From positions 439,144,846 through 439,208,845 of the forward strand of contig NC_133326.1 in NCBI RefSeq assembly GCF_042186555.1: 64,000 nt of DNA. Reading direction: 5' to 3'. The notes beneath the pieces were generated by a model. The model saw only the letters and a program-made list of their open reading frames with translations. It ran no database searches and was not told the origin of the DNA. The stretch is from Aquarana catesbeiana (taxonomy: Eukaryota > Chordata > Amphibia > Anura > Ranidae). Made by a program: the position numbers and the translations under genes. Position 1 is the stretch's first letter. Each line of letters opens with the position of its first letter. This document shows positions 31,596 through 43,409 of the stretch, in pieces.

Positions 31596-32760
31596 ATGGG
31601 TAGAAGAGGTTCAAATACCCCAAGAACCAGAGGCTCTAGGGGATCGCCTTCAGGTTCTGAGGATCCCCTTTCTGCAGCATCCCCCCCCCCTGAGGGGCCA
31701 GGGACGGCTAGCCAGGGAGAGCCGTTGGGGTCAGGGGCTACACCTGCTTCTGGCACTTCAGCCCCTATATACATTACACAGGAGGTTTTTTCCTCAACCA
31801 TTAATGGATTAGAGAAAAGATTAATGGCTGTGATCACATCTTCACTCAGTGGAAGAAAACGCACTAGGCCTTCCTCTGTTTCCCAGGACCCTCAGGCAGG
31901 CTCTGGGATAGGGGAGAAGAATCCCTTTCAGAGGATCGGGATGGGACGGATGATTCCTCTTCGGAGGAATGAGGTGGAGAGGGACCCTCTTCGGCTTCCC
32001 AGGAGGAGAAGGTCTTAGCACAGATCCTTGCTGGATTGGTCCGCTCCACATTTAAGTTGCCGTATCTGAATCCGTTAAAGAACCCTCTTCTTCTTTGGGG
32101 TCACTGAAACCTCCTCAAACAGCACATGCTTTTCCTGTTCATAAATTACTTGAAAAGCTCCTTTTATTCTGAGTGGGATCACCCAGATAAATGTTTTTTT
32201 TCCACCGAAAAAGTTTTCAACACTTTTTATCCTATGAAAGAAAAGTTTATAAAAATGTGGGGAATACCGGCTGTTGACGCCGCCATCTCCTCCGTAAATA
32301 AAAATCTGACTTGTCCTGTAGACAATGCTCAGATGCTCAGGGATCCTGTGGATAAAAAGATGGAGTCCCTGTTGAAGGATGTTTTCTCCTTTAGCAGGTT
32401 CAGTGGCTCAACCTGCAGTAGCAGCGATTGGAGTCTCTCAATACTTAAGAGACCATGTTAAACAGGTCATCAAAGTTCTACCTGAACAGCAGGCCCAGGG
32501 GTTGGCTAACCTTCCAGCGGCCTTATGTTTTGTTTTTGACGCCATCAGAGATTCTATCATCCAAACCTCTCGTCTTTCACTTGGGTTGGTGCATATACGT
32601 AGGATCTTATGGTTGAGAAATTGGTCAGCTGTAAGAAGCTTCTGGCTGGGTTTCCATTTCATGGTGCAAGGTTGTTTGGAGAAGACTTTGATAAATATAT
32701 CCAAAGGATCTCTTGTGGGAAAAGCACTCTCTTACCTGTTAAAAAAAAAAGAGTAAGCGT
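31596..32760 (+). pseudogene. DIRS copy C gag-like ORF1, frameshifted
   Basis: Begins MGRRGSNTPRTRGSRGS. A frameshift near 31930 and a TGA interrupt it, and it resumes as FINYLKSSFYSEWDHPDK, WGIPAVDAAISSVNKNLT and DPVDKKMESLLKD. After another shift near 32395 it continues with SVAQPAVAAIGVSQYLRDHV, LWLRNWSA, and FPFHGARLFGEDFDKYIQRI. The same blocks occur in order in copy D (351-codon frame), which identifies the protein. DIRS ORF1 is a putative gag-type RNA-binding protein. Confidence 0.8.
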
Positions 32761-33099
32761 CCCTCTTTCAAACGGACTCTTTCCCCAGCGCCAGGGGCAT
32801 CAGCCTCCAGGCAGTCGCGACGGCCTCCTCCGTCTGGGTCAAGAAACAAGAGTCAACCCCAGGGACAAAAGAAGTCCTGGGAGAAGAAGTCTACTAGACA
32901 AGACGCTAAGGCCTCTTTATGAAGGGGCGCCCCCGCTCGCTCGAGTGGGGGGAAGACTGCTACAGTTCTCAAAGCTCTGGCAGGAGGACTTCCAGGACAG
33001 ATGGGTAATCTCCACGATAACCTTAGGGTACAAGCTGGCATTCCAAGAATTTTCCTCTCCTCATTTCCTCAGATCGTGTCCCCAGAGATCCAGAGAAAA

Positions 33100-35075
33100 A
33101 GCAGTCGCTCCTTCTAGCGCTAGAGCGACTTTTGTCGCAAGAGGTCATCATGGTGGTTCCCACGAAGGATCAAGGATTGGGCTTTTATTCCAACCTTTTT
33201 ACGGTCCAAAAGCCAAATGGGGATGTCCGACCCATTCTGGATCTAAGGGATCTGAATTGATTCCTAAGGATTCGGTCCTTCCGCATGGAATCAATTCGGA
33301 CAGTAGTCTCCATCCTGCAGGGAGGAGAATTTCTGGCATCGATAGACATCAGAGATGCATATCTGCAGGCGCCCATTTTTCCTGCTCATCAGAAGTTTCT
33401 GCGCTTCGAGATAGGAGGGCGTCATTTCCAGTTTGTGGCTCTGCCTTTCGGGATAGCCACTGCACCTCGAGTGTTTACAAAGATCTTGGCTCCTCCTCTG
33501 GCCAGATTAAGGGCTCAAGGTATAACTGTCATAGCATACCTAGACGACCTGCTCTTGATAGACCGGTCGGTAGCCTCTTTGAACGGGAACTTGAGGACCA
33601 CAGTCAAGTATCTGGAACACCTAGGTTGGATTCTCAACCTAGAAAAATCTTTCCTAAAACCAGTAAGAAGACTGGAGTATTTGGGTTTGATCATAGATAC
33701 AAGCCAGGAGAAAGTATTTCTACCCCAGGCAAAGATCACTGCTTTAAAGGAGCTGATTCTGGTAGTCAGGACCAAGAAGGGTCCTTCTGTCCGCCTTTGT
33801 ATGAGGCTGCTAGGAAAGATGGTGTCTTCATTCAAAGCAGTTCCCTATGCTCAGTTTCATTCAAGACTGCTGCAACACAGTATCCTGTCGGCCTGGAACA
33901 AGAAGGTTCAGGCATTAGACTTTCCGATGCACCTGTCTCAGGCGGTGCGTCAGAGCCTCAATTGGTGGTTAATACCCGAAAACCTACAGAAGGGGAAATC
34001 CTTTCTACCAGTGACCTGGACGGTGGTAACAGATGCCAGTCTGTCGGGTTGGGGAACAGTTCTGGAACAGTCTGTGGTCCAAGGGGTATGGTCCAAAAAC
34101 TAGAGAACCTTATCCATCAACGTTCTGGAGATCCGTGCGGTATATCTAGCCCTAAAGGCCTGGACTCTCAGGCTACAGGTTTGCCCAGTCAGGATCCAGT
34201 CTGACAATGCCACAGCAGTGGCTTATATCAATCATCAGGGAGGCACCAGGAGCCGAGCTGCTCAAAGAGAGGCGAACCAGATCTTATGCCCCGTACACAC
34301 GGTCGGACTTTGTTCGGACATTCCGACAACAAAATCCATGGATTTTTTTCCTACGGATGTTGGCTCAAACTTGTCTTGCATATACACGGTCACACAAAGT
34401 TGTCGGAAAATCCGATCGTTCTAAACGCGGTGACGTAAAACACATACGTCGGGACTATAAGCGGGGCAGTGGCCAATAGTTTTCATCTCTTTATTTATTC
34501 TGAGCATGTGTGGCACTTTGTGCATCGGATTTGTGTACACACGATCAGAATTTCCGACAACGGATTTTGTTGTCGGAAAATGTTATATCCTGCTCTCAAA
34601 CTTTGTGTGTCGGAAAATCCGATGGAAAATGTGTGGTGGAGCCCACACACGGTCGGAATTTCCGACAACAAGGTCCTATCTCACATTTTCCGTCGGAAAA
34701 TCCGACCGTGTGTATGGGGCATTAGTCTGGGCAGAGAAGCAGGTGCCATGCATATCGGCAGTCTTCATTCCAGGAATAGAGAACTGGCAGGCGGACTATT
34801 TAAGTCGCCAGCAGTTACTCCCAGGGGAATGGTCTCTGCATCCCGACGTCTTTTGGGCCATATGCCAAAGATGGGGGGCTCTAGATGTAGACCTCTTTGC
34901 ATCCCGATTCAACAAAAAGATAGACAGATTTGTGGCAAGGACAAAGGATCCTCTTGCTTGCAGGACAGATGCGTTGGTGATTCCGTGGCATCGGTTCTCA
35001 CTGATTTATGCATTCCCGCCTATTCTGCTACTGCCACGACTCCTTCACAGGAAAGGAAGTCGGTACTTCTGGTAG
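33100..35075 (+). pseudogene. DIRS copy C reverse transcriptase-RNase H
   Basis: A TGA at 33258 (DLN*FLRIRSF) interrupts the start. The frame 33285-34103 then has SILQGGEFLASIDIRDAYLQ, FVALPFGIATAPRVFTKIL, TVIAYLDDLLLIDRS (intact YxDD), LGLIIDTSQEKVFLPQ and the first RNase H box VTDASLSGWGTVLEQ. A shift near 34100 leads to RIQSDNATAVAYINHQGG, which is interrupted by the MITE 34287-34721. The frame then resumes with FIPGIENWQADYLSRQQ and LIYAFPPILLLP, ending at 35075. Confidence 0.85.
34287..34721. mobile_element. PIF/Harbinger-like MITE inserted in DIRS copy C
   Basis: A 435-bp element starts TGCCCCGTACACACGGTCGG and ends with the complement of TGCCCCATACACACGGTCGG. A TTA duplication flanks it (34284-34286 and 34722-34724). 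Removing it with one TTA restores AGATCTTAGTCTGGGC, as in copy A at 11569-11584. The interior contains repeated TCGGAAAATCCGA-type palindromes. TTA duplications point to PIF/Harbinger; no transposase is present. Confidence 0.9.
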
Positions 35076-35159
35076 CCCCCGCTTGGTCCAGGAGGACCTG
35101 GTATGCAGAAATAATAAGGATGACAGTGGCTTCCCCGTGGACCCTACCGTTACGCCCAG

Positions 35160-35642
35160 ACATGTTATCTCAAGGTCCAGTGTTCCATCCTGCCTTACAA
35201 ATGCTAAATTTGACGGTTTGGCTATTGAAACCCACATTCTGAAGAATCGTGGGCTTGCAGGTCCTGTGATATCTACCTTGATCAATGCAAGGAAGCCGGC
35301 TTCCAGAGTAATTTATCAGAGTCTGGAAAGCTTATGTATCCTGGTGTGAATCCAGGGGTTGGCATCCCAGAAAATATGTCATAGGTAGAATTCTTGATTT
35401 TCTACAGTTGGGATTAGAAATGAAGCTGGCCTTGAGTACCATCAAGGGCCAGGTCTCGGCCTCATCAGTATTATTTCAACGGCCACTTGCTTCACATTCT
35501 TTGGTCCGAAACTTTATGCAGGGGGTGACGCGTCTTAATCCTCCGGTTAAGGCACCCCTAAACCCCTGGGACTTGAACTTGGTTCTGTCTGTTTTACAGA
35601 AACAGCCTTTTGAACCAATACGTCAAATTCCTTTGGTCTTGT
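35160..35642 (+). pseudogene. DIRS copy C tyrosine recombinase, C-terminally deleted
   Basis: It retains ETHILKNRGLAGPVISTLIN, a frameshifted RVW..AYVSW region, GQVSASSVLFQRPLASHSLV and PPVKAPLNPWDLNLVLSVLQ. It stops at IPLVLL, where GACAAGGAAATT of other copies is replaced by GATTTTTTATAACAGCTTAC of the complementary region. All four catalytic residues (R, HxxR, Y) are lost. Confidence 0.85.
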
Positions 35643-35935
35643 TGGATTTTTTATAACAGCTTACCTGTAAAATCCTTTTCTTTTGATGTACATCACGGGA
35701 CACAGAGGTCCCGCCCCTCTTCTAATACACTTATATTGCTTGGCTACAAAACTGAGGTATCCCTGCAAGGGGAGGGATTATATAGGGCGTTGAACTTCCT
35801 GGTTAGGGTGTGCCAGTGTCCAATCACCTAGTGATACCTATATAACCCATCAGTAATTTCTGAGGCTCTGTGTCCCGTGATGTACATCAAAAGAAAAGGA
35901 TTTTACAGGTAAGCTGTTATAAAAAATCCTATTTT
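35643..35935 (+). repeat. DIRS copy C internal complementary region and right end
   Basis: TAACAGCTTACCTGTAAAAT with TTTTGATGTACATCACGG at the left of this interval is the exact complement of CCGTGATGTACATCAAAA with ATTTTACAGGTAAGCTGTTA at its right. About 150 bp of terminal repeat lies between (GAGGTCCCGCCCCTC to CCCATCAGTAATTTC). Confidence 0.9.
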
Positions 35936-36872
35936 TTCGGCCGGCGATTCTCTGCACTGTAAGAAAAATCTTATTGGCAGTTCGGCCACTTGATCGTTCT
36001 TGCTGGCTGTGGGAGGGGACGTCTGGAGACCCAGGGCGCAATGTTATGACGTCACGTCCGGCCCAGCAGAAGTAAACAATCCTGGGGATGCGGCTGGAAA
36101 GGCCGAGACAGTTTATTTTATTTTTTTGATCTTGGTCTTTCCAGCCTAAAGGAGAGATCTGGGGTCTTGTAGACCTTAGATCTCTCCATAACAAGGAGCT
36201 GTCACGCACTCTTCCTATTACAAGGGATGTTTACATTCCTTGTATTTGGATCAAAAGTGATATAAAAAAACTAAAACATTTTTAAAGAGAAAGTGTAAAA
36301 AATAAAAAAAAATAAAAAATTTAGGGTGTCCCTGCATGCTCACGCACAGAAGCGAACGCATACGTAAGTCACATTCACATATGTAAACAGCGTTCAAATC
36401 ACACATGTGAGGTATTGCTGCGTGCGTTAGAGCAACAGTTCTAGCCCAAGACCTCCTCTAACTCTAAACTGGTAACCTGTAAAAAAAAAAAAAAAAAAAT
36501 TAAAGCGTCGCCTATGGAGATTTTTAAGTACCGAAGTTTGGCACCATTCCACGAGTGTGCGCAGTTTTAAAGCGTGACATGTTGGGTATCTATTTACTCA
36601 GCGTAACATTATCTTTCACATTATACAAAAAAAGTGGCTAGCTGTACTGTTTTATTCGTGAAACTTTTTTTTCCAAAAAAAAAAGTGTTTGGAAAATTGC
36701 TGCGCAAATACTGTGTGACGTAAAAAGTTGCAATGACCACCATTTCATTCCCTAGAGTCTCTGCTAAAAAAAACATATATAATGTTTGGGGGTTCAGAGT
36801 AATTTTCTAGCAAAAAATACCAATTTAAACTTGTAAACAAGAAGTTCCAGAAAAAGCCCGGTATGGGCGTGG
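35936..36872 (-). mobile_element. Right half of TTAA MITE copy d (long variant)
   Basis: In reverse orientation it carries GGCCGGCGATTCTCTGC, the palindrome AGATCT...AGATCT, CATATAATGTTTGGGGGTTC and the terminus GGTATGGGCGTGG followed by TTAA (36873-36876). It completes the piece at 20911-21013. Confidence 0.8.
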
Positions 36873-36876
36873 TTAA

Positions 36877-39800
36877 AGTGGAACTTTAGTCAGAAAATTA
36901 AGTCCTGCTATATCACTTCAGGCTGGCACCTTTTGCAGGTAAAGCTATGTAAAACAATAAAAATGAGTGTCTATACTGTTTAAAATCCAGTAATACACTG
37001 TTTCTCCTCGTTCTGCACATGCTCAATTGCTCTCCAATTTTAGACACAGTGTGAGTTTGTAGAGGCTGATCTGCTGACAGCATTGGAGCTTAATTAAACC
37101 CTCCTATCTTTTACAGCCTAGGAAGCTGCTTCTGTTTAATCTACAACTGCCATGGTGCTGCTCATGTGATCAGTTATGACACCAGCTCTTTGATGCTTTA
37201 ACCGAGGATCACTTCTAGAATGCTAAAAGCCTCATGCTGTGAGGCCTCGGTGCTAGGTGGCAGGAGCCTCTGGACCCTGGCCTTTCCTAAACTGGGGCAG
37301 TGTCCCTGGGGAGGGCTAGCTGGGGAACCCGGAAGGGGGGGACCCCCGATACCTCTGGTATGGGGTGCTGGAGGGATCCCTCTCACTCTTGACTTAAAGC
37401 GGAGTTCCTCCCAAAAGTGTAACTTTTTCTGATTTGTTTCCTCCTCCCCCCTCCGGTGCCACAATTGGCACCTTTCAGGGGGGGGTGGGGGGGTGGGCCA
37501 GGATACTTGTCTTTGACAGGTATCCTGTTCCCACTTCCGGGAGCCACAGCCACGGATATTGGTGTTACCACTCGGCTCCCTCCTCCCCTGTCGTCGGGCC
37601 AGTAGGAGAGAGGAGCCCCGCGCATGCACAGTAGGGTTCCCATCATGAAGCCGTAAGGCTACACTGCCGTGTTCCCTTTTCGTAACGACATCGCTCGACT
37701 CCAGGACAGGTAAGTGTGCTTTTATTAAAAGCCAGCAGCTGCAGTATGTGTAGCTGCTGGCTTTTAATTTTTGCAGCAGTTGGTGGACCTCCGCTTTTAA
37801 TGTCCTTCAGGGGGAGCCACAGTGGAGCTTACCTGGTCCCTGCAGGGTTGAGGAGGCTTGAAGAGCCTGTGCAGCAGCACTTTCTTTGTGCCCAGGCCAC
37901 GTTCTCTGATGCTGGCAGCGTGGAGGCTCTCGATAATCGAACGCTGGATCTGAGTCCTTTCTGGCCTAGAGGCGTCAGGCAGAAGCGACGTTGCGGAAGT
38001 ATCATGGCAGCCTTTTTGGTTATGGGCCGCCGGCATTTTGGGAAAACCTGGCGGCCGAGGGAACCAGCCAGAAAGTGGGGACAGATGCTGCGGCATTGGA
38101 CTGACTCCCCAATCCACAGGGCCAGTCCGGGACCTACAGGGACAGACAAAGGGCTCTGCCAGTTAGTTCTATGCACTTAAAGAACGCTGCAAAGCCCAGG
38201 CTCATAGCAAGTAGGGGACCTTTGGGTCAAATAAGGGCTGCAGAGGTCAGAATGCAGGATCTGACCAATCATTACATACTGCCCAGAACTGTTTTGGGAA
38301 GCCCGGAGGAGGCAACATATATAGATACAGACTCTGCAGAGAGAATCGCTAAGAGGGGGATGTGATGTCACTTTACTCAGTAAGGGAACTTTTGTCTGAT
38401 GTCTAGGATTGCGTTACTAGATGGACAAGCCACACAAGATATTGAGAGGGGGAAGACTCTGGTATCGCGATAACAGCTACTGCTGTTTCATGGGAGATCA
38501 ATGTCCAGAGTTTTCGGCAAATCTCTCGCATGCTAAAAATGCTGCTTAGGCTGCACATAGGCAGTAAAGATTTCAGTACAAATAATTTGCATTCCACAGG
38601 TTTTTGGAGGGACTTGGTGAGCCTGAAGAACACTGATCATCATGTGCTGAGAAGAACGGTACAGATCTTTTTAATGGGTGTAAAGTTACACTTTAAAGCA
38701 GAGCTTCGCCTAAAAGGGGGACATTCCGGGGGGGGGGGGGGGGCGGTTTACGGGATTTGGAGAGCAGGTACCTGCTCTACCCTCTGCTCGGATCGCCTAG
38801 GCCTCCCTGCCTGCTGCCTTCTGGGACACATCACGGGTCCTAGAACACTGCAGGACCATTCACAAAGCATGGCATGTGCAGTGAGCAGCTAGCTGTGAAG
38901 CTGCAAGGATTCACAGCTGTCTGCCCACAGTTAAGCTGCCAGGGACTGAAGACTGGTGAAAAAAAACAGCTTGGATGAGTACAGTCCTAGATCCCTGGGC
39001 AGGTGAGTGTCTGCTTATTAAAAGTCAGCAACTACAGTTTATCAACTGCCAGACCATACACATTTTAGCTGATTTACTAAAACTGGAGAGTGCAAAATCT
39101 GTTGCAGCTCTGCATAGAAACCAATCGGCTTCCAGTTTTTCTTTTTTTGTCAAAGCTTAATTGAACAAGCTGAAGTTAGAAGCTGATTTGCTACCATGCA
39201 GAGCTCCACCAGATTTAGCACTCTCTAGTTTTAGTATATCAACCCCCAACTCTGATGGGAGGCTCAAAGTTAAAGTGATATTGAACCCCCCAAAATATGT
39301 TACATATTGCAGCCTACCAATCCTATATTGGTTGTTGGTTTCTTTTTAGGCTTTTTTTTTTTTTTTTTTTACTTTATTTTAACCTGATGCTCCAGGTAGT
39401 CGCACACTTCCTGTCTTCAGGTGTCTCCACACCACTGGAGGAACAATACAGATGACTGTCAATCTTGGGAGAGAGTAGTGTTAGATGCACTAATTGATCT
39501 GTCCACAGAAGCCAGCGCTTCTTCACGTTTTTACTTCAGAGCGGACAGTGTTGTCACCCCTGTAAAAAAAAAAAAAAAAAAAAAGTGGGAAAAAATTGTG
39601 AATCAATTACCAGGATTAACAGATCAACTTCAAGCTGCGGTTCCGTGGTCTGACACGTATGTCATTGCTGTGTCCTGGAGTGATATAGGAGTCAGAGGAT
39701 AGAAGCACCTCACATGGCACATAAAAAAAAGCATCCAACATTCCCGAAAGTGTAGAATGTTAGAGAGTCTGATGGAGGCTGCAGTGCTGGAAGGGCACAA

Positions 39801-40119
39801 TGGTAGGAAGCACGAGTTACCTAACAAGTGCGTTTAAAATCTTTCTTTTGCAGAGAACTGACTTTTACTTTAGTAAATACAGTGCTGCATTAAACTCGGT
39901 CTTTAACATCTGCCTAAAGTTCAGATTCATTATTGCTTTTGGTTTTTGGTTATTTGTTTGGTTTTCTTTACTCTTCAGCTTTAATGTTAATTTATTGCTT
40001 GTGGCAGGATGAATGGATCTGCTTCACAATTGTTTCATGGTCATGTAGCTGATTAGTTGTGTCATCTATATGCTTTTGTAGTAACATTATCAGCGTTTCT
40101 TCATAATTTTTATGTTTAG
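36877..40119 (+). other. Probable SEC24A upstream intron, repeat-rich; no exon recognised
   Basis: No segment encodes the residues that precede the first SEC24A exon seen. Dispersed non-coding repeats occur. TAAAGCGGAGTTCCTCCC near 37398 and TAAAGCAGAGCTTCGCC near 38697 start related GC-rich units. Related ATTAAAAG(T/C)CAGCA segments occur near 37727, 39018 and 54412. Poly-T (39350-39371) and poly-A (39563-39583) tracts are present. Open frames of 60-150 codons here lack family features. Confidence 0.5.
37724..37770. repeat. Hairpin TTAAAAGCCAGCAGCT / AGCTGCTGGCTTTTAA
   Basis: A perfect 16-bp inverted repeat around a short loop. A weaker relative lies at 54410-54450 (AAAAGTCAGCAGCTAC and GTAGCTGCTGACT). 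It marks a dispersed frog repeat unit. Confidence 0.75.
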
Positions 40120-40326
40120 CTGGTCCAAGATTTGCTGAAGAACCTGCCACAAATGTTCACAAAGTCCTCCGAAACACAAAGTGCACTGGGACCAGCACTC
40201 CAAGCTGCCTATAAGCTGATATCACCCACTGGTGGACGTATATCTGTATTCCAAACACAACTGCCAACGATAGGAGCTGGAGCACTAAAACCTAGAGAGG
40301 AACCCAACCAAAAATCTACTGCTAAG
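40120..40326 (+). CDS. SEC24A: SEC24A internal exon (trunk domain), first exon in this window
   Basis: SEC24A is a cytosolic COPII coat subunit. It pairs with SEC23 on SAR1-GTP at ER exit sites and binds cargo export signals. The exon follows TATGTTTAG, runs 69 codons from LVQDLLKNLPQMFTKSSETQ to EPNQKSTAK, and is followed by the donor GTACTG; both junctions are phase 0. It encodes part of the trunk (vWA-like) domain. Choice of paralog A over B rests on PTIGAGALKPREEPN and, in later exons, YHHQHNPVQ and LSLPNVNPDAGYAVQM, which fit SEC24A from memory. The six exons here join to 951 nt (317 codons) without a stop. Upstream exons are not found in the window. Confidence 0.93.
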
Positions 40327-41203
40327 GTACTGCCAGTTACAGCATTTTTTTTTATTTAGTGCTTGATTTAGTTGCCTTTCATTTAAGCTTTAAACCTTCT
40401 GTGTGCAGAGGCCCCACCTATACTCACTTGAGCTCTCATGATCCAACGATGTGCACGAGAGCTGAGCTTCTTCCGGGTGTCTCATTCCTCATTGGCTGAG
40501 ACTGCAGTGGGATCCATTGACTCCTGCTACGGTCAATCACAGCCAGTTAGCCATTAAGCAGAGAGCTGGGGCAGAGCTGAGCCACAGGTCTGTGTGTTTT
40601 TATGGACGAATAGAGCGGGGCTCGGGTGCATGCATGCACCAGTGCCCCCAGGTTGGCTGATCAGGAGCATCGGCAGGGGATACAAAAAAAGAGGATTGGG
40701 GCTGCTCTGTGTGAAACCACTGCACAGAGTAGGTAAGTATAACCTGTTTTTTGTAAGTTTACTCAGTTTAGAACTTGCGTGTGGTCCAGTGGATATACAG
40801 TAGCTGCAGGGACCAACTAGAATGATGAGAACTGAAATCATTATTGATGTAACCGAGCTGCAGTGAGCTCTAATTCACTAAAGCTTGGTACACACTATAC
40901 AGATTCACTAAGTAAATGGTGCTTGTTCTCTTGCCCAGCAACCTTTGATGGAAAAATTGAAGGAGCCAAGTGGGAAATTGTGAGCCAAACTGCGGCTGCA
41001 TTTAATCAGATGCATCGCTTTTCGGGTCTTCTGACTGCAGATATCAGACTAGAATAGATGCAGCAGTAGATTCCTCCATCTACGCTGTATTGCATGGATG
41101 GGGGAATCTGTAAGATTATTTTCATTAAGCCCACAGGTTGAACAAAAATCATTTGTGTTTATACCCATGTGAATTCTTCACCAGCATTTAGCTATAACAG
41201 TTA

Positions 41204-41490
41204 ACCACTTCCCACCATATAGCAATATGACATGCGCAAAATGGTTTGGTTATCCTGACTGGACGTCATGACGTAAAGCAGGATAACCCGCGATCTCTTG
41301 CCCGCAGGGGCGTGCAGCTCGGTGATCGTTGGTGTGGTGTGTCACTCTGACATGCTGCATCTCCGATCTGGGTAAAGAGCCTCTGACGGAGGCTCTTTAC
41401 CATGTGATCAGCTGTGTCCAACCACAGCTGATAACAGTGTAAACAGGAAAAGCCATGTATCATTTCTCGCGGCGCCTGTGCTCACGGGAG
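41204..41490 (+). mobile_element. Partial TTAA MITE (short variant)
   Basis: It starts GTTAACCACTTCCCACC and contains CATCTCCGATCTGGGTAAAG, a GAGCCTC/GAGGCTC hairpin and GTGATCAGCTGTGTCC, as in the copy at 4.7 kb. The right half is missing. Confidence 0.6.
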
Positions 41491-41904
41491 ATGTGTGTCA
41501 TTGTTTCCCAGGAGTCAGTGGGCAGCACCTAAGGATTGTATTGTGTACAATGCGCATGTGCGAGATCGGGAGGGGTGCATGCTGGCTAACCTTATCCCAG
41601 AAGAGCGTCCTAGTGGGCTTCACATGCCCACAATTAAGATGGAATCGCTCAGGAACAGGAAATATGAGGTAAGTAAATTACAAAAAAAATGTCCTCAGAA
41701 CTGGATGGAAATTTAGACATGCTTTAATGTATAGTATGTAAACAAGCAGAGGGGATGCCGAAAAAAAAAATATGTGGGTGGAACGCCGCTTTTAACTTGT
41801 TAAACAAATTAGCTTTTGGCATTAGAAGTGAGTCTGCACCATTAGAAGTGGTGATCTCTGCAGAGAAGGTAAAATTACAAAACTTACATGTATATGTGTG
41901 TGTG

Positions 41905-43402
41905 TATACAAGCTGTGAGTGCACAGCTTGTATAACAGTGTGTATTTGCTGTCCCCTCAAAATAACTCAACACGCAGCCAATAATGTCAAAACCGCTGGC
42001 AACAAAAGTGCGTACACCCCTAAGTGAAAATGTACAAATTGGGCCCAAAGTGTCAATATTTTGTGTGGCCGCCATTATTTTCCAGCCTTTTTGCCTTAAC
42101 CCTCTTGGGCATGGAGTTCACCAGAGCTTCACAGGTTGCCACTGCAGTCCTCTTCCATGCCTCCATGATGACATCACGGAGCTAGTGGATGTTAGCGACC
42201 TTGCGCTCCACCACCTTCCGTTTGAGGATGCCCCACAGATGCTCAATAGGGTTTAGGTCTGAAGACATGCTTGGCCAGGCCATCACCTTCACCCTCAGCT
42301 TCTTTAGCAAGGCAGTGGTCGTCTTGGAGGTGTGTTTGGAGTCATTATGTTCGAATACTGCCCTCTGAAGGGAGGGGATTATGCTCTGTTTCAGTATGTC
42401 ACAGTACATGTTGGCATTCATGGTTCCCTCTATATGAACTCTAGCTCCCCAGTGCTGGCAGCATTCATGCAGCCCCAGACCCATGACACTCCCACCACCA
42501 TGCTTGACTGTAGGCAAGACGCACTTGTTTTTGTACTCCTCACCTAGTTGCCGCCACACATGCTTGACACCATCTGAACCAAATAAGTTTATCTTGACCA
42601 CAGGACATGGTTTCCGTAATCCATGTCCTTAGTCTGCTTGTCTTCAGCAAACTGTTTGCAGGCTTTCTTCTGCATCATCTTTAGAAGAGGCTTCCTTCTG
42701 GAACGACAGCCATGCAGACCAATTTGATGCAGTGCGCGGCGTATGGTCTGAGCACTGACAGGCTGACCCCCACCCCTTCAACCTCTGCAGCAATGCTGTC
42801 AGCACTCATATGTCTATTTCCCAAAGACAACCTCTGGATATGATGCTGAGCATGTGAGCACAATTTCTTTGGTCGACCATGGCGAGGCCTATTCTGAGTG
42901 GACCCTGCCGCTGTATGGTCTTAGCCACCGTGCTGCAGCTCAGTTTCAGAGTCTTGGTAATTTTCTAGCCTAGGCCATCTTTATGTAGAGCAACAATTTT
43001 TTTTTTTTTTTTTTTTAAGATCCTAAGAGTTCTTTGCCATGAGGTGCCATGTTGAACTTCCAGTCACCAGTATATGAGAGAGAGAGCAATAACACCAAAT
43101 TTTACACACCTGCTCCCCATTCACCTTGTAACACTAGTGAGTCACATGACACCGGGGAGGGAAAATAGCTTATTGGGCCCAATTTGGACATTTTCACTTT
43201 TCTTGCCAGCGGTTTAGACATTAATGGCTGTGTGTTGAGTTATTTTGAGGGGACAGCAAATTTAATTTACACTGTTATACAAGCTATACACTCAATACTT
43301 TACATTGTAGCAAAGTGTCATGTCTTCAGTGTTGTCACATGAAGAGATATAATACATTTACTATAATGTGAGTGGTGTACTTTTGTGAGATACTGTGTGT
43401 GC
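41905..43402 (-). mobile_element. Tc1-type transposon 2 in SEC24A intron, left end truncated
   Basis: The right inverted repeat (about 43185-43402) contains ATTTTCACTTTTCTTGCCAG, GAGGGGACAGCAAATT, ACTTTACATTGTAGCAAAG and the terminus GTGAGATACTG. The left repeat contains only the inner part (CTTGTATAACAGTGTG, TTGCTGTCCCCTC, GTGAAAATGTACAAATTGG). The outer 100 bp or so are missing and a TG tract adjoins it. The class is a Tc1 family widespread in fish and frogs. Confidence 0.85.
42182..43050 (-). pseudogene. Tc1 transposase pseudogene (element 2)
   Basis: The minus-strand ATG (43050-43048) opens MAPHGKELLGS, which runs straight into an A-run (43000-43019) that breaks the frame. The helix-turn-helix part is fragmented (CSHAQHHIQRLSLGNRHMS). 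The 140-codon C-terminal frame from 42601 has LPTVKHGGGSVMGLG, FEHNDSKHTSKTTTALL (catalytic Asp) and SSDLNPIEHLWGILKRKV (last acidic residue). It is not functional. Confidence 0.88.
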
Positions 43403-43409
43403 ACACACA

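Larger units (their letters stand above)
31341..35935 (+). mobile_element. DIRS retrotransposon copy C, without left end, head to tail after copy B
   Basis: It starts in leader sequence (AGCACGTCCAGCGTGC) with no left terminal repeat. It contains gag, RT with an intact YLDD, RNase H interrupted by a MITE, and a truncated recombinase fused to the complementary region. The right end (TCAAAAGAAAAGG to AAAAAATCCTA) matches the copy C complementary region (TTTTCTTTTGATGTACATC) exactly. It is followed at once by the right half of MITE copy d. Confidence 0.85.

Noticed and set aside
32609..34204. 531-codon open frame over DIRS C
   Set aside because: The first part is gag and the beginning of RT; the rest is a frame shadow of the RT at 33285-34103. 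It was not listed as one protein.
37198..38180. Several 100-150 codon frames on both strands
   Set aside because: GC-rich repeat sequence without family motifs or splice-site support; I looked for the preceding SEC24A exon here and did not find it.
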